Positions 22,501-30,220 of a stretch of 50,997 bases of DNA are shown here, piece after piece (the first letter of the stretch is position 1; each line of letters opens with the position of its first letter). The notes below the pieces were generated by a model. The model worked only from the letters and a program-made list of their open reading frames with translations, did not search any database and had not been told where the DNA came from. The DNA is taken from contig NZ_PHRF01000027.1 of assembly GCF_004151105.1 (NCBI RefSeq), positions 1-50,997 on the forward strand, read 5' to 3'. The DNA comes from Streptomyces sp. L-9-10 (GTDB lineage Bacteria > Actinomycetota > Actinomycetes > Streptomycetales > Streptomycetaceae). The position numbers and the translations under genes were made by a program.

Positions 22501-23195
22501 ACGGTGACGCCGCCGATGACGGCGAGCGAGGACTCGCCGTTGCGCAGCGACTGCGCCGCCACGTGCAGGGCGACCAGCGAGGACGAGCAGGCGGTGTCGA
22601 CCGTGAGGGCGGGGCCTTCGAGCCCCAGGGTGTAGGCGAGCCGTCCCGACAGCACGCTGGCGGCGGTGCCGGTCAGCGCGTGTCCCTGGAGTTCACCGGC
22701 CGCGGCGGCCGAGGGCGCTCCCCAGTGGTAGGCGCCCACGAACACACCGGCCTGGCTGCCGCGCAGCGAGCCCGGGGCGATCCCGGCCCGCTCCAGGGCC
22801 TCCCAGGTCACTTCGAGCAGCAGCCGCTGCTGGGGATCCATGGCGATCGCCTCGCGCGGCGAGATCCCGAAGAAGCCCGCGTCGAATTCGGCCGCCTCGT
22901 AGAGAAAGCCGCCCTCGTGGGTGGCGCTGTTTCCTTCGCCGGTCCCGGTGAGCCGGTCGAGATCCCAGCCGCGGTCCGCGGGAAATACCGATATGGCGTC
23001 GCCACCGGACTCGACGAGTTCCCAGAGGGCTTCCGGGGAACGTACGCCTCCGGGCAGCCGGCAGCTCATTCCGACAAGGGCGATGGGCTCATTGTTCTTG
23101 AGCTCCAGTTCGCCGATGCGCTGCCGTGCGCGGCGGAGATCGGAAGTGACCCGCCTCAAGTAGTCGACGACTTTGTCCTGCTGGTCTTCTGGCAC
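13578..23195 (-). CDS. nysB: NysB/AmphB-like bimodular type I PKS (modules 1 and 2, methylmalonyl-specific)
   Basis: This complete 3205-residue PKS starts at GTG 23195 with GAGGA about ten bases upstream, 44 bp after the nysA stop. Residues 1-33 form an N-terminal docking coiled coil. Two modules follow, each KS-AT-KR-ACP without a dehydratase. Both ATs carry GHSQGE (S659, S2209) and YASH (Y760, Y2309), the methylmalonyl-CoA signature. Both KRs have a Trp eight residues before the catalytic Tyr and no LDD motif, so both are A-type. ACP serines are S1517 and S3087. A C-terminal docking domain ends in DDMDAESLLRLATEM. NysB and AmphB have exactly this two-module methylmalonate architecture and set the two methyl branches and hydroxyls next to the lactone oxygen. 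Homology is assigned from architecture and gene order. Confidence 0.94.
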   Translation of the reverse strand: MPEDQQDKVVDYLRRVTSDLRRARQRIGELELKNNEPIALVGMSCRLPGGVRSPEALWELVESGGDAISVFPADRGWDLDRLTGTGEGNSATHEGGFLYEAAEFDAGFFGISPREAIAMDPQQRLLLEVTWEALERAGIAPGSLRGSQAGVFVGAYHWGAPSAAAAGELQGHALTGTAASVLSGRLAYTLGLEGPALTVDTACSSSLVALHVAAQSLRNGESSLAVIGGVTVLTEPSVFVEFSKQGGLAPDGRCKAFSDDADGTGWGEGVGVLVAERLSDARRNGHQVLAVLRGSAVNQDGASNGLTAPNGPSQERVVRQVLAAAGLSPSDVDAVEAHGTGTRLGDPIEAQALLATYGQDREPERPLWLGSLKSNIGHTQAAAGVAGVIKMVMALRNGVLPRTLHAENPSSHVDWSSGAVRLLTEAVQWPETGRPRRCAVSSFGISGTNAHALLEQAPVPAEAEAAGDGEDAPAPFAGPAVPWVVSGRGEAAVRDQASALVARLENDPSARPADVGHSLLSSRSVFENRAVVVGADRAGLLDGARALGTGQSWPDLVSGLADVEGRTVFVFPGQGSQWAGMGAGLLAESPVFARRIAECATALGEFVDWSLEDVLRGAPDAPSLERVDVVQPASFAVMVSLAALWRSHGVEPAAVVGHSQGEIAAAVVAGALSLEDGARVVALRSQAIGRTLAGHGGMMSVPLPADEVDSRLEAWPGRVSVAAVNGPRSVVVSGEPDALDELSAELTAEDVRVRRVAVDYASHSARVEDLRDELLDVLAPVRPRASDVPFFSTVTGDWLDTERMDAGYWFRNLRQRVRFAEAVGDLLADEHRVFIEVSSHPVLTMSVQDMTEAYGEPAVATGTLRRDRGGLARFLVSAAEVFVRGVEVDWAGLFAGTDVRRIDLPTYAFQHERFWNIPAVLDRVDAIDPLDAEFWAAVEREDVSALTTALRTDENSVAAVLPALSSWRRSRNDRSTVDSWRYRVTWSPVGTVPARSLTGAWLVVSAAGTDDSETAGLLEGAGAEVTRLVLDDPYTDRAVLAERLSGIGRPAGISQFTGIVSTLAAAEERGARHPGLTLGLALTVSLVQALGDAGIEAPLWFLTRGAVSTGRSDALTHPVQAQVAGVGWTAALEHPRRWGGVIDLPPALDRRTAGHVVSALAGALGDEDQLAVRPSGVFTRRIVRAGAGGQGPSRTWTPRGTTLVTGGSGTLAPGLARWLADRGADHVVLASRRGTDAPGAAELVAELAASGTEAAAVACDVTDRDAVAALLADLKARGRTVRTVIHTAAVIELYTLAETTMESFSDVVHAKVTGAQHLDELLDDDELDDFILYSSTAGMWGSGHHAAYVAGNAYLSALAVSRRARGLRTTSVHWGKWPDDIERELADPHHIRRSGLAYLDPRLALDGLGTVLDDDETVIGLTDIDWDTYYPVFTAGRPTRLFDEVPEVARQLTRAAEQTGGRPETSDLAARLHDLPGPEQERLLLTLVRTEAAAVLGHASAESFPERRAFRDIGFDSVTAVDLRNRVVAATGLTLPSTMVFDYPNAVALAGYLKSAALGGGQETAVAARTTPAGADTDDDPIAIIGMSCRYPGGAGSPEELIRLALDGADVISEFPADRGWDAQGLYDPDPDRQGRTYSTRGGFLHEAAEFDPGFFGISPREAVSMDPQQRLLLETSWEAFERAGIDLDSLRGSAAGTFIGASYQDYSTSVQNGTEGSEVHMVTGTAASVLSGRMSYLYGFEGPAVTVDTACSSSLVAIHLACQSLRGGESSLALAGGAAVMATPHAFVGFSRQRALALDGRCKPFSEAADGMTLAEGVGVVLLERLSDARRNGHRVLAVVRGSAINQDGASNGLTAPNGPSQQRVIRQALANAGLTGAEVDAVEAHGTGTKLGDPIEAQALLATYGQDREPERPLWLGSLKSNIGHTQAAAGVAGVIKMVMAMRAGVLPGTLHADIPSSHVDWSSGAVELLTGQTVWPDAGRPRRAGVSSFGISGTNAHLILEQAPAAEAAAADGETPADGEPEDERVVPWLVSAKSEAALRDQAARLLALADADPGLSPTRVGWSLATTRSAFTHRAVLLGRTRGDFLRALEALATGRGAAGVVHGTVAEAPTGPVFVFPGQGSQWWGMGRELLARSAVFRETVDACAGALAPYIDWSLHDVLAGEGDPALLERVDVVQPALFSMMVALTALWRSYGVEPSAVVGHSQGEIAAAHVAGALTLEDAAAVVALRSRALPRLSGLGGMMSVAAPVERVTALLEPWGEQLSVAAVNGPSSVIVSGDAGPLDELLAACEQEGVRARKVSVDYASHGAHVEAVRDELTRVLAPVRSEAPRVPFYSTVTGARLTDAAFDGAYWYTNLRRTVRMEEATRALLADGHRVFIEMSPHPVLAAPIQETQETVAEAVADSAVVLGTLRRDEGGLRRFLASLAEAHTHGTAVDWRAAFPAGGAVPVELPTYAFQRRRYWPEPRPVAGTGAGGGISGGGTDADTAFWALVESEDLESLADELGVGANGARSSLGDVLPTLSAWRAMSRERSTVNAWRYRVDWTRLNEPGANATAGRWLAVVPAGHADDAWISATLAALGPDTVLFEAEDGAGNGTDGADRAAWAKRITELTADGTEFTGVLSLLAPVEQRLRDHVSVPVGLALTLTLVQALGDAGLRAPLWCATRGAVSVGRDDPLTRPVQGALWGLGRVVALEHPDRWGGLVDLPETPDARAAARLTAVLAGLDGEDQIAIRQSGVHGRRMTHAAPAADTPRRRWRGRGTALITGGTGGIGGRVARWMTERGAEHVVLTSRRGEDAPGAAALRAELEELGARVTIAACDAADRDALAGVLAAIPDEFPLASVFHAAGVADGDATVESLTLDQLDALMRSKLTAALHLHDLTRGLDLDAFVLFSSGAATWGSGGQPGYAAANAFLDALAEHRRAEGLTAASVAWGTWAEVGMATVDEVHERLRRQGVMPMEPTLAIAALQRMLEDDDTALTVTLMDWERFTPSFTATRPSPLLSGIPEAGRALASGEPPAGDGAPAAPPLRQRLDSLPTAERDRALLEAVRAEASATLGHDAADAIPATRAFRDVGFDSVTAVELRNRLRTALGLPLPAALVFDHPTPAALARHIGSLLFGTAPGHAHENRADDPDAEIRDALASVPISRLRKAGLLDMVLELATADAAEATDQAADGEDSLDDMDAESLLRLATEM
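13830..18470 (-). other. PKS module 2 (KS-AT-KR-ACP), methylmalonyl
   Basis: The KS has C1752 and the AT has S2209 (GHSQGE) with Y2309 (YASH). The KR lacks LDD (HAAGVADGDAT) and has W2908, Q2913 and Y2916, which fits an A1-type ketoreductase (Trp present, no His three residues before Tyr). The ACP serine is S3087. The module should add a second methyl branch and reduce the previous ketone to the C35-type hydroxyl of nystatin. Confidence 0.83.
17368..17520. repeat. 153-bp perfect repeat, copy in KS of module 2
   Basis: This segment is identical over 153 bases to 22015-22167 in the KS of module 1. It encodes the region around the conserved [12 protein letters not shown] motif. The flanks diverge at once on both sides, which suggests recent gene conversion between the two modules of nysB. 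Confidence 0.9.
18540..23095 (-). other. PKS module 1 (KS-AT-KR-ACP), methylmalonyl
   Basis: The KS has C203 and the AT has S659 with YASH at Y760. There is no DH between AT and KR. The KR starts near residue 1195 with GTTLVTGGSGTLAPG. In place of LDD it has HTAAVIELYTL. W1340, H1345 and catalytic Y1348 fit the W141/H146/Y149 pattern described for A2-type ketoreductases. The ACP serine is S1517. The expected step is methylmalonyl extension of the acetyl starter followed by ketone reduction, giving the hydroxyl later used for lactone closure. Confidence 0.83.
22015..22167. repeat. 153-bp perfect repeat, copy in KS of module 1
   Basis: This is the partner of 17368-17520, in the same orientation and with the same reading frame. 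It lies in the KS of module 1 of nysB. Confidence 0.9.
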
Positions 23196-23239
23196 CGGTC
23201 CGTCCTCATCATCGGGTCGCGAACGAAAGCAGCAATTCT

Positions 23240-26200
23240 CTATGTGGTTTCGAACTCTTCATCGATGATGTCGAGCAGTCTGTCGACCGACACCGTCTCG
23301 ATGTCCTCGCCGGAAGTGCGCAGTGCGGAGGGCGTGGATTGCCGAAGGGTGGAGATGATTTTCTCCAGGCGGTCGGCGATCACCTGGCGTTCACCGCCGT
23401 CCGACGACACCGAGTGGATGACCGCCTCGAATCTGGTGAGTTCGTCGTCCGCCGAGCCCGTCGCCGGGGCGGCGGGCGCGGTGAGGAGCGCCGCGAGGTG
23501 ATCGGCGATCCGTACGGGCGTCGGGAAGTTGAAGACGAGCGTGGTCGGCAGCTCCCGGCCGGTGAGCAGGCCGAGCCGGTCGCGGAGTTCGACGCCCGCG
23601 AGCGAGTCGAAGCCCATTTCCTTGAAGGCGTGCCGGGCGCCGATGGCGTCCGCGCCGCCGTGGCCGAGCACGGCGGCGGCCTCGGTCCGTACGAGATCGA
23701 GCAGATACCGTGCCCGCTTGGCCTCGGGCATCTCTGCCAGCCGCTTGACCAGGGTGGGGACATCTCCGTCCCGTGCGCCCGGCCTGGCGGCCGGCGGCCG
23801 GGTGGTGCGGGCGCCCGCGGACACCGTACGGGCCCCGTTCCGGGGCGATGCGGGGGCGGGCAGCAACTCCCGTGCGGTCAGCGGCCGTACGCGCAGCGTC
23901 TCGGCCGTGAGCACCGGTGTCCCGGAGAAGTCCGCGGCCGTCAGCTCCAGCTCGCGGGCCACGCTGTCGTCGGCGGCGCCGCCGTCGCCGCGCGGGGCGA
24001 GCCGTACGCGCAGTGCGGAGGCCCCGAAGGCGTGCAGGGACACGCCGCGCCAGCGGTCGGGAAGACCGCCCTCGTCGGTCATGGCGGCGTGCCGCGCCGC
24101 GTCCAGCAGGGCGGGGTGCAGTCCGTACGCCTCCGCGTCCGCCACCTCGGCGGGCAGGGCGATCTCGGCGAAGGTCTCGGCGCCGCGCCGCCACAGCGCC
24201 CGCAGCCCCTGGAAGACCGGGCCGTAGTCGAAGCCGCGGTCGGCGAGGCGTTCGTAGTGGTCCGCCAGGTCCACCGGCTCGGCGCCCTCCGGCGGCCAGA
24301 CGCCCGTGCCGAAGCCGAGGTCGGCGGCGGTGCGCGGCTCGCCAGGGACCGGGGTCAGGACGCCGGTCGCGTGCTGGGTCCACGGCTGGTGGACGGCGCC
24401 CTCCGGCCTGGAGTGGACGGTGACGGCGCGCCAGCCGATGCCGTCCGGCGTGCTGAGGCGTACTTGCAGGCGTACGGAGCCGTGCTCGGGCAGGACGAGG
24501 GCTTCGGTGAGGGTCAGTTCCTCGATCCGGTCGCAGCCCGCCTCGTCACCGGCCCGGATCGCCAGCTCCAGCAGGGCGCTTCCCGGCAGCGTGATCCGTC
24601 CGGCGATCGCGTGCTGGGCCAGCCAGGGGTGGGTGCGGATGGAGAGCCGGCCGGTGAACACCAGGCCCTCGCCGCCCGCGAGTTCCACGGTGACGCCGAG
24701 CAGGGGGTGTCCGGTGGCGCCCGCGCCCTCGTCGCCCGCGCCGGCCGACGGCGGGGCCGGCCAGAAGCGTGCGTACTGGAAGGCGTAGGTGGGCAGGTCG
24801 ACGCGGCGGGCGGCGGTGTCCGCGAAGAAGGCCCGCCAGTCGACCGGGACCCCGGCGGTGTGCAGCCGGCCAAGCGCGGCGACGAGAGCGGCTTCCTCCG
24901 TACGGTCCTTGCGCAGCGCGGGTACGACGGTCATGCGCCGGGCGGCCTCGCCGAGGCTGTCCTTGGCCATCGCGGAGAGCACGCTTCCGGGCCCCAGTTC
25001 CAGCAGGACGTCCGCGTCCTCGTCGCGCAGCGCCCTGACACCGTCGGCGAAGCGTACGGCGTGGCGTACATGCCGCACCCAGTAGTCGGGGGTGCACAGC
25101 AGCCGCGCGCCGGCCGGTTCTCCGGTGAGGTTCGAGACGACCGGTACGGCCGGCTCGTGGAAGGTGAGCGTGTCCACGACGCGCCGGAAGGCGTCGAGCA
25201 TCGGGTCCATCAGCGGCGAGTGGAAGGCGTGGGACACCGACAGGCGGTTCGTCCTGCGGCCCTGCCCGGTGAAGTGCGCGGCGATCTCCTCCACGGCGCT
25301 CTCCTCCCCCGCGACGACGACGGACGTCGGTCCGTTGACGGCGGCGAGGGAGACCTGGTCCGCGCGGTCCGCGAGCAGCGGGAGGACCTCGTCCTCGGCG
25401 GCCTGTACGGCGATCATGGCGCCGCCCGGGGGCAGCGCCTGCATCAGGGCGCCGCGCGCGGCGACCAGCCGGCAGGCGTCGGCGAGCGAGAAGACGCCCG
25501 CGACATGGGCCGCCGCGATCTCGCCGACCGAGTGGCCGCCGACCACGGCGGGGCGCACGCCCAGTGATTCCACCAGCCGGAACAGCGCCGTCTCGACGGC
25601 GAACAGCGCGGGCTGGGTCCAGCCGGTGAGGTTCAGCGTCTCCGGGTCGTCGCCCCACATGACCGTGCGCAGCGGCCGGTCGAGATGTCCGTCCAGCTCG
25701 GCCAGCACCTCGTCGAGGGCGCGGGCGAAGACCGGGAAGCGCGCGTACAGTTCGCGCCCCATGCCCAGGCGCTGGCTGCCCTGGCCGGGGAAGAGGATCG
25801 CGGTGGTGCCGTCGCCCGCCTCGCCCCGGGCGGCTTCCGTCACGTCCTGGCCGTCCGCGAGCAGTACGGCCCGGTGCCGCAGCGCGGCCCGGCCGGTCGC
25901 CAGGGAGTACCCGATGTCGGCCGGTGCGAGGCCGGGGGCGCCCGCCACGAAGTCCGTGAGCCGGGCCAGCTGGTCCTTCAGCGCCGCCTCCGTCCTGGCC
26001 GAGACGAGCCAGGGCACCACGGCGGGCGTGGTGCCCGGTACGGGAACGGACGGGACCGACTCGCCCGCGCCCGGGGCCTGTCCGCTCGCGCTCAGGGCGG
26101 GTCCGACCGTGTCCGGGGCCTGTTCGCCCGCGTCCGGGGCCTGTTCGACGATCAGATGCGCGTTGGTGCCGCTGATCCCGAACGACGACACGCCCGCACG

Positions 26201-27430
26201 CCGGGGCCGGCCGTCCGCGTTCCACGGGACCGGCCCGGTCAGCAGCTCGACGGCGCCGCCCGACCAGTCCACCTGGGTGGTCGGCCGGTTCACGTGCAGG
26301 GTGCGCGGCATCAGCCCGTGCCGCATGGCCATCACCGTCTTGATGAAGCCCACGACCCCGGCCGCCGCCTGGGCGTGCCCGATGTTCGACTTGAGGGAGC
26401 CGAGCCGCAGCGGGCGTCCGGGGGTACGGTCGCGCCCGTAGGTGGCGAGCAGCGCCTGTGCCTCGATCGGGTCGCCCAGCTTCGTACCGGTGCCGTGTGC
26501 CTCGACGAGATCGACATCGGCTCCGGAGAGGCCCGCGTCGGCGAGCGCCCGGCGGATGACGTCCTCCTGTGCCCGGCCGCTCGGGGAGGTCAGGCCGTTG
26601 GAGGCGCCGTCCTGGTTGGTGGCGCTGCCGCGGATGACGGCGAGTACGGGGTGCCCCTGGGCGCGGGCGTCGGAGAGGCGTTCCAGTACGACGATGCCGA
26701 CGCCCTCGGCCCAGGCGGTGCCGTCCGCGTCGTCGGAGAACACCTTGCAGCGGCCGTCGGGGGCCAGCCCGCCCTGCCGGGAGTAGCCGACGAACCCCAC
26801 GGGGGTGGACATCACGGTGACGCCGCCGGCCAGCGCCATCGAGCACTCCCCCGCGCGCAGGGAGCGCGCCGCCCAGTGCAGGGCGACCAGCGAGGAGGAG
26901 GAAGCGGTGTCGACGGTGACCGCCGGTCCTTCGAGGCCGAGGGTGTAGGCGAGCCGTCCGGACGCGACGCTGGGGGAGAGCCCGGTCATGGCGTGGCCCG
27001 CCAGGTCTTCCCCGGACCGCTGGGTGACGGTGGCGTAGTCCTGGCCGTTGGTGCCGACGAACACGCCGGTACGGCTGCCGTTCAGCGCGTACGGGTCGAT
27101 CCCGGCCCGTTCGACGGCCTCCCAGGAGGTTTCGAGCACCAGCCGCTGCTGCGGGTCCGTGGACACGGCCTCGCGGGGTGACATGCCGAAGAACCCGGCG
27201 TCGAAGTCGGCGGCGTCGTGCAGGAATCCGCCATGGCGGGTCACGCTGCGGCCCGGCCCTTCGCCGGCCAGCGCGTCCAGGTCCCAGCCGCGGTCGGCCG
27301 GGAAGCCGGAGATCGCGTCACGGCCCGTCAGGACCAGGTCCCACAGCTCCTCGGGGGAGCGCACCCCTCCCGGACAGCGGCATGCCATCCCGACGACCAC
27401 TACCGGGTCTTCGTCGGCTCCGATCGTCAT
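23240..27430 (-). CDS. nysA: NysA/AmphA-like PKS loading module (KS-Ser, AT, DH, ACP)
   Basis: This 1396-residue loading protein makes the acetyl starter. Its KS has Ser (S177) where extender KSs have Cys (VDTASSSSL). The KS histidines (VEAHGTGT and KSNIGHAQ) remain, the pattern of a KS that decarboxylates malonyl-ACP without condensing. The AT has S634 (GHSVGE) and H734 (HAFH), so malonyl-CoA is expected. A DH follows with H940 in HxxxGxxxxP and D1110 in HPALLDA. The ACP serine is S1276. There is no KR. The C-terminus ends in a docking segment (about 1315-1396). I chose ATG 27430 because the KS begins right after it and AGGGG lies 12 bases upstream. The frame is open to 27670, but that would swallow the divergent promoter. 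GTG 27442 is an alternative. NysA and AmphA have the same domain set. Confidence 0.94.
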   Translation of the reverse strand: MTIGADEDPVVVVGMACRCPGGVRSPEELWDLVLTGRDAISGFPADRGWDLDALAGEGPGRSVTRHGGFLHDAADFDAGFFGMSPREAVSTDPQQRLVLETSWEAVERAGIDPYALNGSRTGVFVGTNGQDYATVTQRSGEDLAGHAMTGLSPSVASGRLAYTLGLEGPAVTVDTASSSSLVALHWAARSLRAGECSMALAGGVTVMSTPVGFVGYSRQGGLAPDGRCKVFSDDADGTAWAEGVGIVVLERLSDARAQGHPVLAVIRGSATNQDGASNGLTSPSGRAQEDVIRRALADAGLSGADVDLVEAHGTGTKLGDPIEAQALLATYGRDRTPGRPLRLGSLKSNIGHAQAAAGVVGFIKTVMAMRHGLMPRTLHVNRPTTQVDWSGGAVELLTGPVPWNADGRPRRAGVSSFGISGTNAHLIVEQAPDAGEQAPDTVGPALSASGQAPGAGESVPSVPVPGTTPAVVPWLVSARTEAALKDQLARLTDFVAGAPGLAPADIGYSLATGRAALRHRAVLLADGQDVTEAARGEAGDGTTAILFPGQGSQRLGMGRELYARFPVFARALDEVLAELDGHLDRPLRTVMWGDDPETLNLTGWTQPALFAVETALFRLVESLGVRPAVVGGHSVGEIAAAHVAGVFSLADACRLVAARGALMQALPPGGAMIAVQAAEDEVLPLLADRADQVSLAAVNGPTSVVVAGEESAVEEIAAHFTGQGRRTNRLSVSHAFHSPLMDPMLDAFRRVVDTLTFHEPAVPVVSNLTGEPAGARLLCTPDYWVRHVRHAVRFADGVRALRDEDADVLLELGPGSVLSAMAKDSLGEAARRMTVVPALRKDRTEEAALVAALGRLHTAGVPVDWRAFFADTAARRVDLPTYAFQYARFWPAPPSAGAGDEGAGATGHPLLGVTVELAGGEGLVFTGRLSIRTHPWLAQHAIAGRITLPGSALLELAIRAGDEAGCDRIEELTLTEALVLPEHGSVRLQVRLSTPDGIGWRAVTVHSRPEGAVHQPWTQHATGVLTPVPGEPRTAADLGFGTGVWPPEGAEPVDLADHYERLADRGFDYGPVFQGLRALWRRGAETFAEIALPAEVADAEAYGLHPALLDAARHAAMTDEGGLPDRWRGVSLHAFGASALRVRLAPRGDGGAADDSVARELELTAADFSGTPVLTAETLRVRPLTARELLPAPASPRNGARTVSAGARTTRPPAARPGARDGDVPTLVKRLAEMPEAKRARYLLDLVRTEAAAVLGHGGADAIGARHAFKEMGFDSLAGVELRDRLGLLTGRELPTTLVFNFPTPVRIADHLAALLTAPAAPATGSADDELTRFEAVIHSVSSDGGERQVIADRLEKIISTLRQSTPSALRTSGEDIETVSVDRLLDIIDEEFETT

Positions 27431-27688
27431 GACGTTGCACACCCCTAGGGAAAGTCGGGCCTCGGACACCTCTCCGTGCCGGATCGTATGGGTGTCAAGG
27501 CTGTACTTTTCCCTAAGGAATTCGGCGGTTCCGCGCGGAGGACCGCGGAAGACTAGGGATTCTCCGGAACGTGGTGTGAGACCAAGTAACTGTTCCGCTT
27601 CCTCGCGCGGCGCGGCCACCCGGCGACCGGCCGTGTGGGTACCTGTGGCACCGAACGCTCCGGCTGCCACTTCCGAAGGGTGTTGTCC
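27431..27688. promoter_or_regulatory. Divergent control region between nysA and nysDI with three CTAGGGA-type sites
   Basis: This 258-bp gap drives nysA leftwards and nysDI rightwards and must hold both promoters. CTAGGGAAA occurs at 27445-27453, its inverse TTTCCCTAA at 27508-27516, and CTAGGGATT at 27553-27561. All three match the conserved half of the operator I recall for the PAS-LuxR regulator PimM (CTVGGGAWWTCCCBAG). Extended over 16 bases they match at 11, 11 and 12 positions, so the second half is weak. A perfect inverted repeat, TTCCGCG/CGCGGAA with an 8-nt spacer (27529-27550), lies between sites two and three. The nysDI RBS is GAAGGG at 27674-27679. Regulator identity is inferred; no regulator gene is in the window. 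Confidence 0.6.
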
Positions 27689-29152
27689 ATGGGCTCGATT
27701 CGGCGGCCGATCCTGTTCGTCAGCTATGCCGAAAGCGGTCTTCTGAACCCGCTGCTCGTACTGGCGGAGGAATTGTCCCGCCGGGGGGTGGAGGATCTGT
27801 GGTTCGCGACCGACGAAAAGGGGCGCTCCGATATCGGCGCGGCCAAAGCGGGAACGCCCGTGGAGTTCGCTTCACTGGGTGATGTGGTGTCGCAGATGTC
27901 GGCCGTCACCTGGGACGACGAGACATACCGGGAGGTGACCCAGCGTTCCCGGTTCAAGGCGCATCGCGCGGTCATCAAGCACTCCTTCGCGCCGGAGTCG
28001 CGGGTGGAGAAGTACAAGCGTCTCGAAGCCGTCGTCGACGAGGTGAAGCCGGCGCTGATGGTCATCGAGTCGATGTGTCAGTTCGGGTACGAGCTGGCCA
28101 TCACGAAGAAGATCCCCTTCGTGCTGGGCGTGCCGTTCGTGCCGAGCAATGTGCTCACCTCGCACGTGCCGTTCGCCACGTCGTACACGCCGCGCGGCTT
28201 CCCGGTGCCGCACTCGGGGCTGCCGCTGGACATGACGTTCGCGCAGCGGGTGGAGAACCAGCTGTTCCGGCTGCGGACGCTGGGGATGTTCATGACGTCC
28301 TCGGTGCGCGAGGTGGTCGAGGAGGACAACCGGATCCGCGCGGAGCTGGGGATCGCGCCCGAGGCGCGCCAGATGATGGCCAGGATCGACCATGCCGAGA
28401 TGGTCCTCTGCTACTCGGTGCCGGAGCTGGACTATCCGTTCCCGATGCCGGAGAAGATGCGGCTGGTCGGCGCGATGGTGCCGCCGCTGCCGCAGGCCCC
28501 GGACGACGACGGGCTCTCCGAGTGGCTCGACGCCCAGAAGTCCGTGGTCTACATGGGGTTCGGCACGATCACCCGGCTGACCGGGGAACAGGTCGGGGCG
28601 CTGGTGGACGTGACGCGGCGGCTGGCGGGCAAGCACGCGGTCCTGTGGAAACTCCCCAAGGAACAGCAGGAGTTGCTGCCCCCCGCGGACGAGCTGCCGG
28701 ACAATCTGCGGATCGAGAACTGGGTCCCGTCCCAGCTCGATGTGCTGGCCCACCCGAACGTCAAGGTCTTCTTCACGCACGCCGGCGGCAACGGCTACCA
28801 CGAGGGGCTGTACTTCGGTAAGCCGCTGGTGGTGCGTCCGCTCTGGGTCGACTGCGACGACCAGGCCATCCGCGGCCAGGACTTCGGGGTCAGTCTGACC
28901 CTCGACCGTCCGGAGACCGTCGATCCGGACGATGTGTTCGACAAGCTCACCAGGGTGCTCGACGACAGCGCGTTCCGTGAGCGTGCCGAGCACTTCGCGA
29001 AGCTGCTGCGCGCCGCGGGCGGACGCGCCGCCGCCGCGGATCTGCTCCTGGGCCTTCCGGCCCTCACCGGTGCGGCCCCGTCCGACCCGGCCCTTTCCTA
29101 TCCGGCCCTTTCCGATCCGGCCCATTCCGACCAGGCTCCCGCCACCGACTGA
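27689..29152 (+). CDS. nysDI: Polyene macrolide glycosyltransferase (NysDI/AmphDI/PimK-like mycosaminyltransferase)
   Basis: This 487-residue GT-B family glycosyltransferase is predicted to transfer mycosamine from its GDP-sugar to the C19-type hydroxyl of the macrolide. The N-terminus ([39 protein letters not shown]) and the C-terminal [16 protein letters not shown] block (from H364) are typical of macrolide and UGT-like transferases. They resemble the AmphDI/NysDI proteins as I recall them. ATG 27689 is chosen because GAAGGG lies nine bases upstream; an in-frame ATG at 27635 would add 18 unrelated residues. The gene leads a four-gene rightward unit, 11 bp before the aminotransferase. The last 30 residues are an unusual low-complexity tail built from an SDPAL repeat. 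Exact sugar specificity is inferred from the neighbouring sugar aminotransferase. Confidence 0.9.
   Translation: MGSIRRPILFVSYAESGLLNPLLVLAEELSRRGVEDLWFATDEKGRSDIGAAKAGTPVEFASLGDVVSQMSAVTWDDETYREVTQRSRFKAHRAVIKHSFAPESRVEKYKRLEAVVDEVKPALMVIESMCQFGYELAITKKIPFVLGVPFVPSNVLTSHVPFATSYTPRGFPVPHSGLPLDMTFAQRVENQLFRLRTLGMFMTSSVREVVEEDNRIRAELGIAPEARQMMARIDHAEMVLCYSVPELDYPFPMPEKMRLVGAMVPPLPQAPDDDGLSEWLDAQKSVVYMGFGTITRLTGEQVGALVDVTRRLAGKHAVLWKLPKEQQELLPPADELPDNLRIENWVPSQLDVLAHPNVKVFFTHAGGNGYHEGLYFGKPLVVRPLWVDCDDQAIRGQDFGVSLTLDRPETVDPDDVFDKLTRVLDDSAFRERAEHFAKLLRAAGGRAAAADLLLGLPALTGAAPSDPALSYPALSDPAHSDQAPATD
29081..29140 (+). repeat. 15-bp repeats in the 3' end of the glycosyltransferase gene
   Basis: Four in-frame 15-bp units, with the last degenerate, encode [15 protein letters not shown] and SDQAP just before the stop codon. 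They form a proline-rich tail beyond the conserved glycosyltransferase fold. Confidence 0.85.
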
Positions 29153-29163
29153 TCGAGGCTTCC

Positions 29164-30219
29164 ATGTCCTACACCCATCCTGTCTCCAAGCCCTGGCTCG
29201 GCGGGCGTGAGCTCGAGTATGTGACGGACGCCGTCAGCGGCGGCTGGATCTCCTCGCAGGGCCCCTACGTCCGCAAGTTCGAGAGCGCGTTCGCCGACTA
29301 CAACGGGATCGCGCACGGCGTCGCCTGCTCGTCCGGTACGACGGCGCTCACGCTGGCCCTGCGCGCCCTCGGTGTCGGCCCCGGCGACGAGGTGATCGTC
29401 CCGGAGTTCACGATGATCGCGACGGCGTGGGCGGTGACCTACACCGGTGCCACGCCCGTCTTCGTGGACTGCGGCGACGATCTCAACATCGATGTCTCGC
29501 TGATCGAGGGGAAGATCACCCCCCGCACCAAGGTGATCATGCCGGTGCACATCTACGGCCGTCGCTGCGACATGGACACGATCATGGATCTGGCCCATGA
29601 GTACAACCTGCGGGTCGTGGAGGACTCCGCCGAGGCGCACGGGGTCCGGCCGGTCGCCGACATCGCCTGTTTCTCGCTGTTCGCCAACAAGATCATCACC
29701 GCCGGTGAGGGCGGTATCTGTCTCACCGACGACAAGCACCTCGCCGGTCAGATGGCGCATCTGCGGGCGATGGCCTTCACCAAGGACCACAGCTTCCTGC
29801 ACAAGAAGCTGGCCTACAACTTCCGTATGACGAGCATGCAGGCGGCCGTCGCCCTGGCCCAGACCGAGCGGCTCGACGCCATCCTGGAGACGCGCCGCGA
29901 GATCGAGCGGCGGTACGACGAGGGCCTCAGCGGTATCGGCGGGATCACCCTGATGCCGCCGCGCGATGTGCTGTGGATGTACGACCTGCGCGCCGAACGC
30001 CGGGAGGAGCTGCGGGACTTCCTCGCCGACGAGGGCGTCGAGACACGGCTCTTCTTCAAGCCGATGAGCCGGCAGCCCGGATACCTCCACCCCGACTGGC
30101 CCTCGCTGAAGGCCAGCCGCTTCAGCGAGGACGGCTTCTACCTCCCGACCCACACCGGGCTCACCGCGGAGGACCAGGAGTTCATCACGGGAAAGATCCG
30201 CAAGTTCTACGGCGGCTAG
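29164..30219 (+). CDS. nysDII: GDP-4-keto-6-deoxymannose (mycosamine-forming) aminotransferase, NysDII/AmphDII/PimC-like
   Basis: This 351-residue PLP enzyme is of the DegT/DnrJ/EryC1/StrS sugar aminotransferase family. The Lys expected to hold PLP is K176 in FANKIITAGEGG. The N-terminal PWLGGRELEYVTDAVSGGWISSQGPYVRKFE and the EDSAEAHGV block are typical of the family. In polyene pathways this enzyme aminates the keto-deoxy-hexose at C3 to give GDP-mycosamine, which the upstream glycosyltransferase then uses. The GDP-mannose dehydratase (NysDIII) needed before it is not in the window. The gene starts 11 bp after nysDI with GAGG upstream, so the two are probably co-transcribed. Length is normal for the family. 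Confidence 0.93.
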   Translation: MSYTHPVSKPWLGGRELEYVTDAVSGGWISSQGPYVRKFESAFADYNGIAHGVACSSGTTALTLALRALGVGPGDEVIVPEFTMIATAWAVTYTGATPVFVDCGDDLNIDVSLIEGKITPRTKVIMPVHIYGRRCDMDTIMDLAHEYNLRVVEDSAEAHGVRPVADIACFSLFANKIITAGEGGICLTDDKHLAGQMAHLRAMAFTKDHSFLHKKLAYNFRMTSMQAAVALAQTERLDAILETRREIERRYDEGLSGIGGITLMPPRDVLWMYDLRAERREELRDFLADEGVETRLFFKPMSRQPGYLHPDWPSLKASRFSEDGFYLPTHTGLTAEDQEFITGKIRKFYGG

Positions 30220-30220
30220 G

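Noticed and set aside
23240..27430. Candicidin-type (p-aminobenzoate starter) polyene cluster
   Set aside because: The loading module is KS-Ser with a malonyl AT, not a CoA-ligase loading domain, and no PABA synthase gene is present. This points to the acetate-primed nystatin/amphotericin group.
27431..27670. Upstream extension of nysA to 27670
   Set aside because: The extension (80 residues) resembles no PKS N-terminus and would overlap the divergent control region and the start of nysDI. The KS motif begins directly after ATG 27430.
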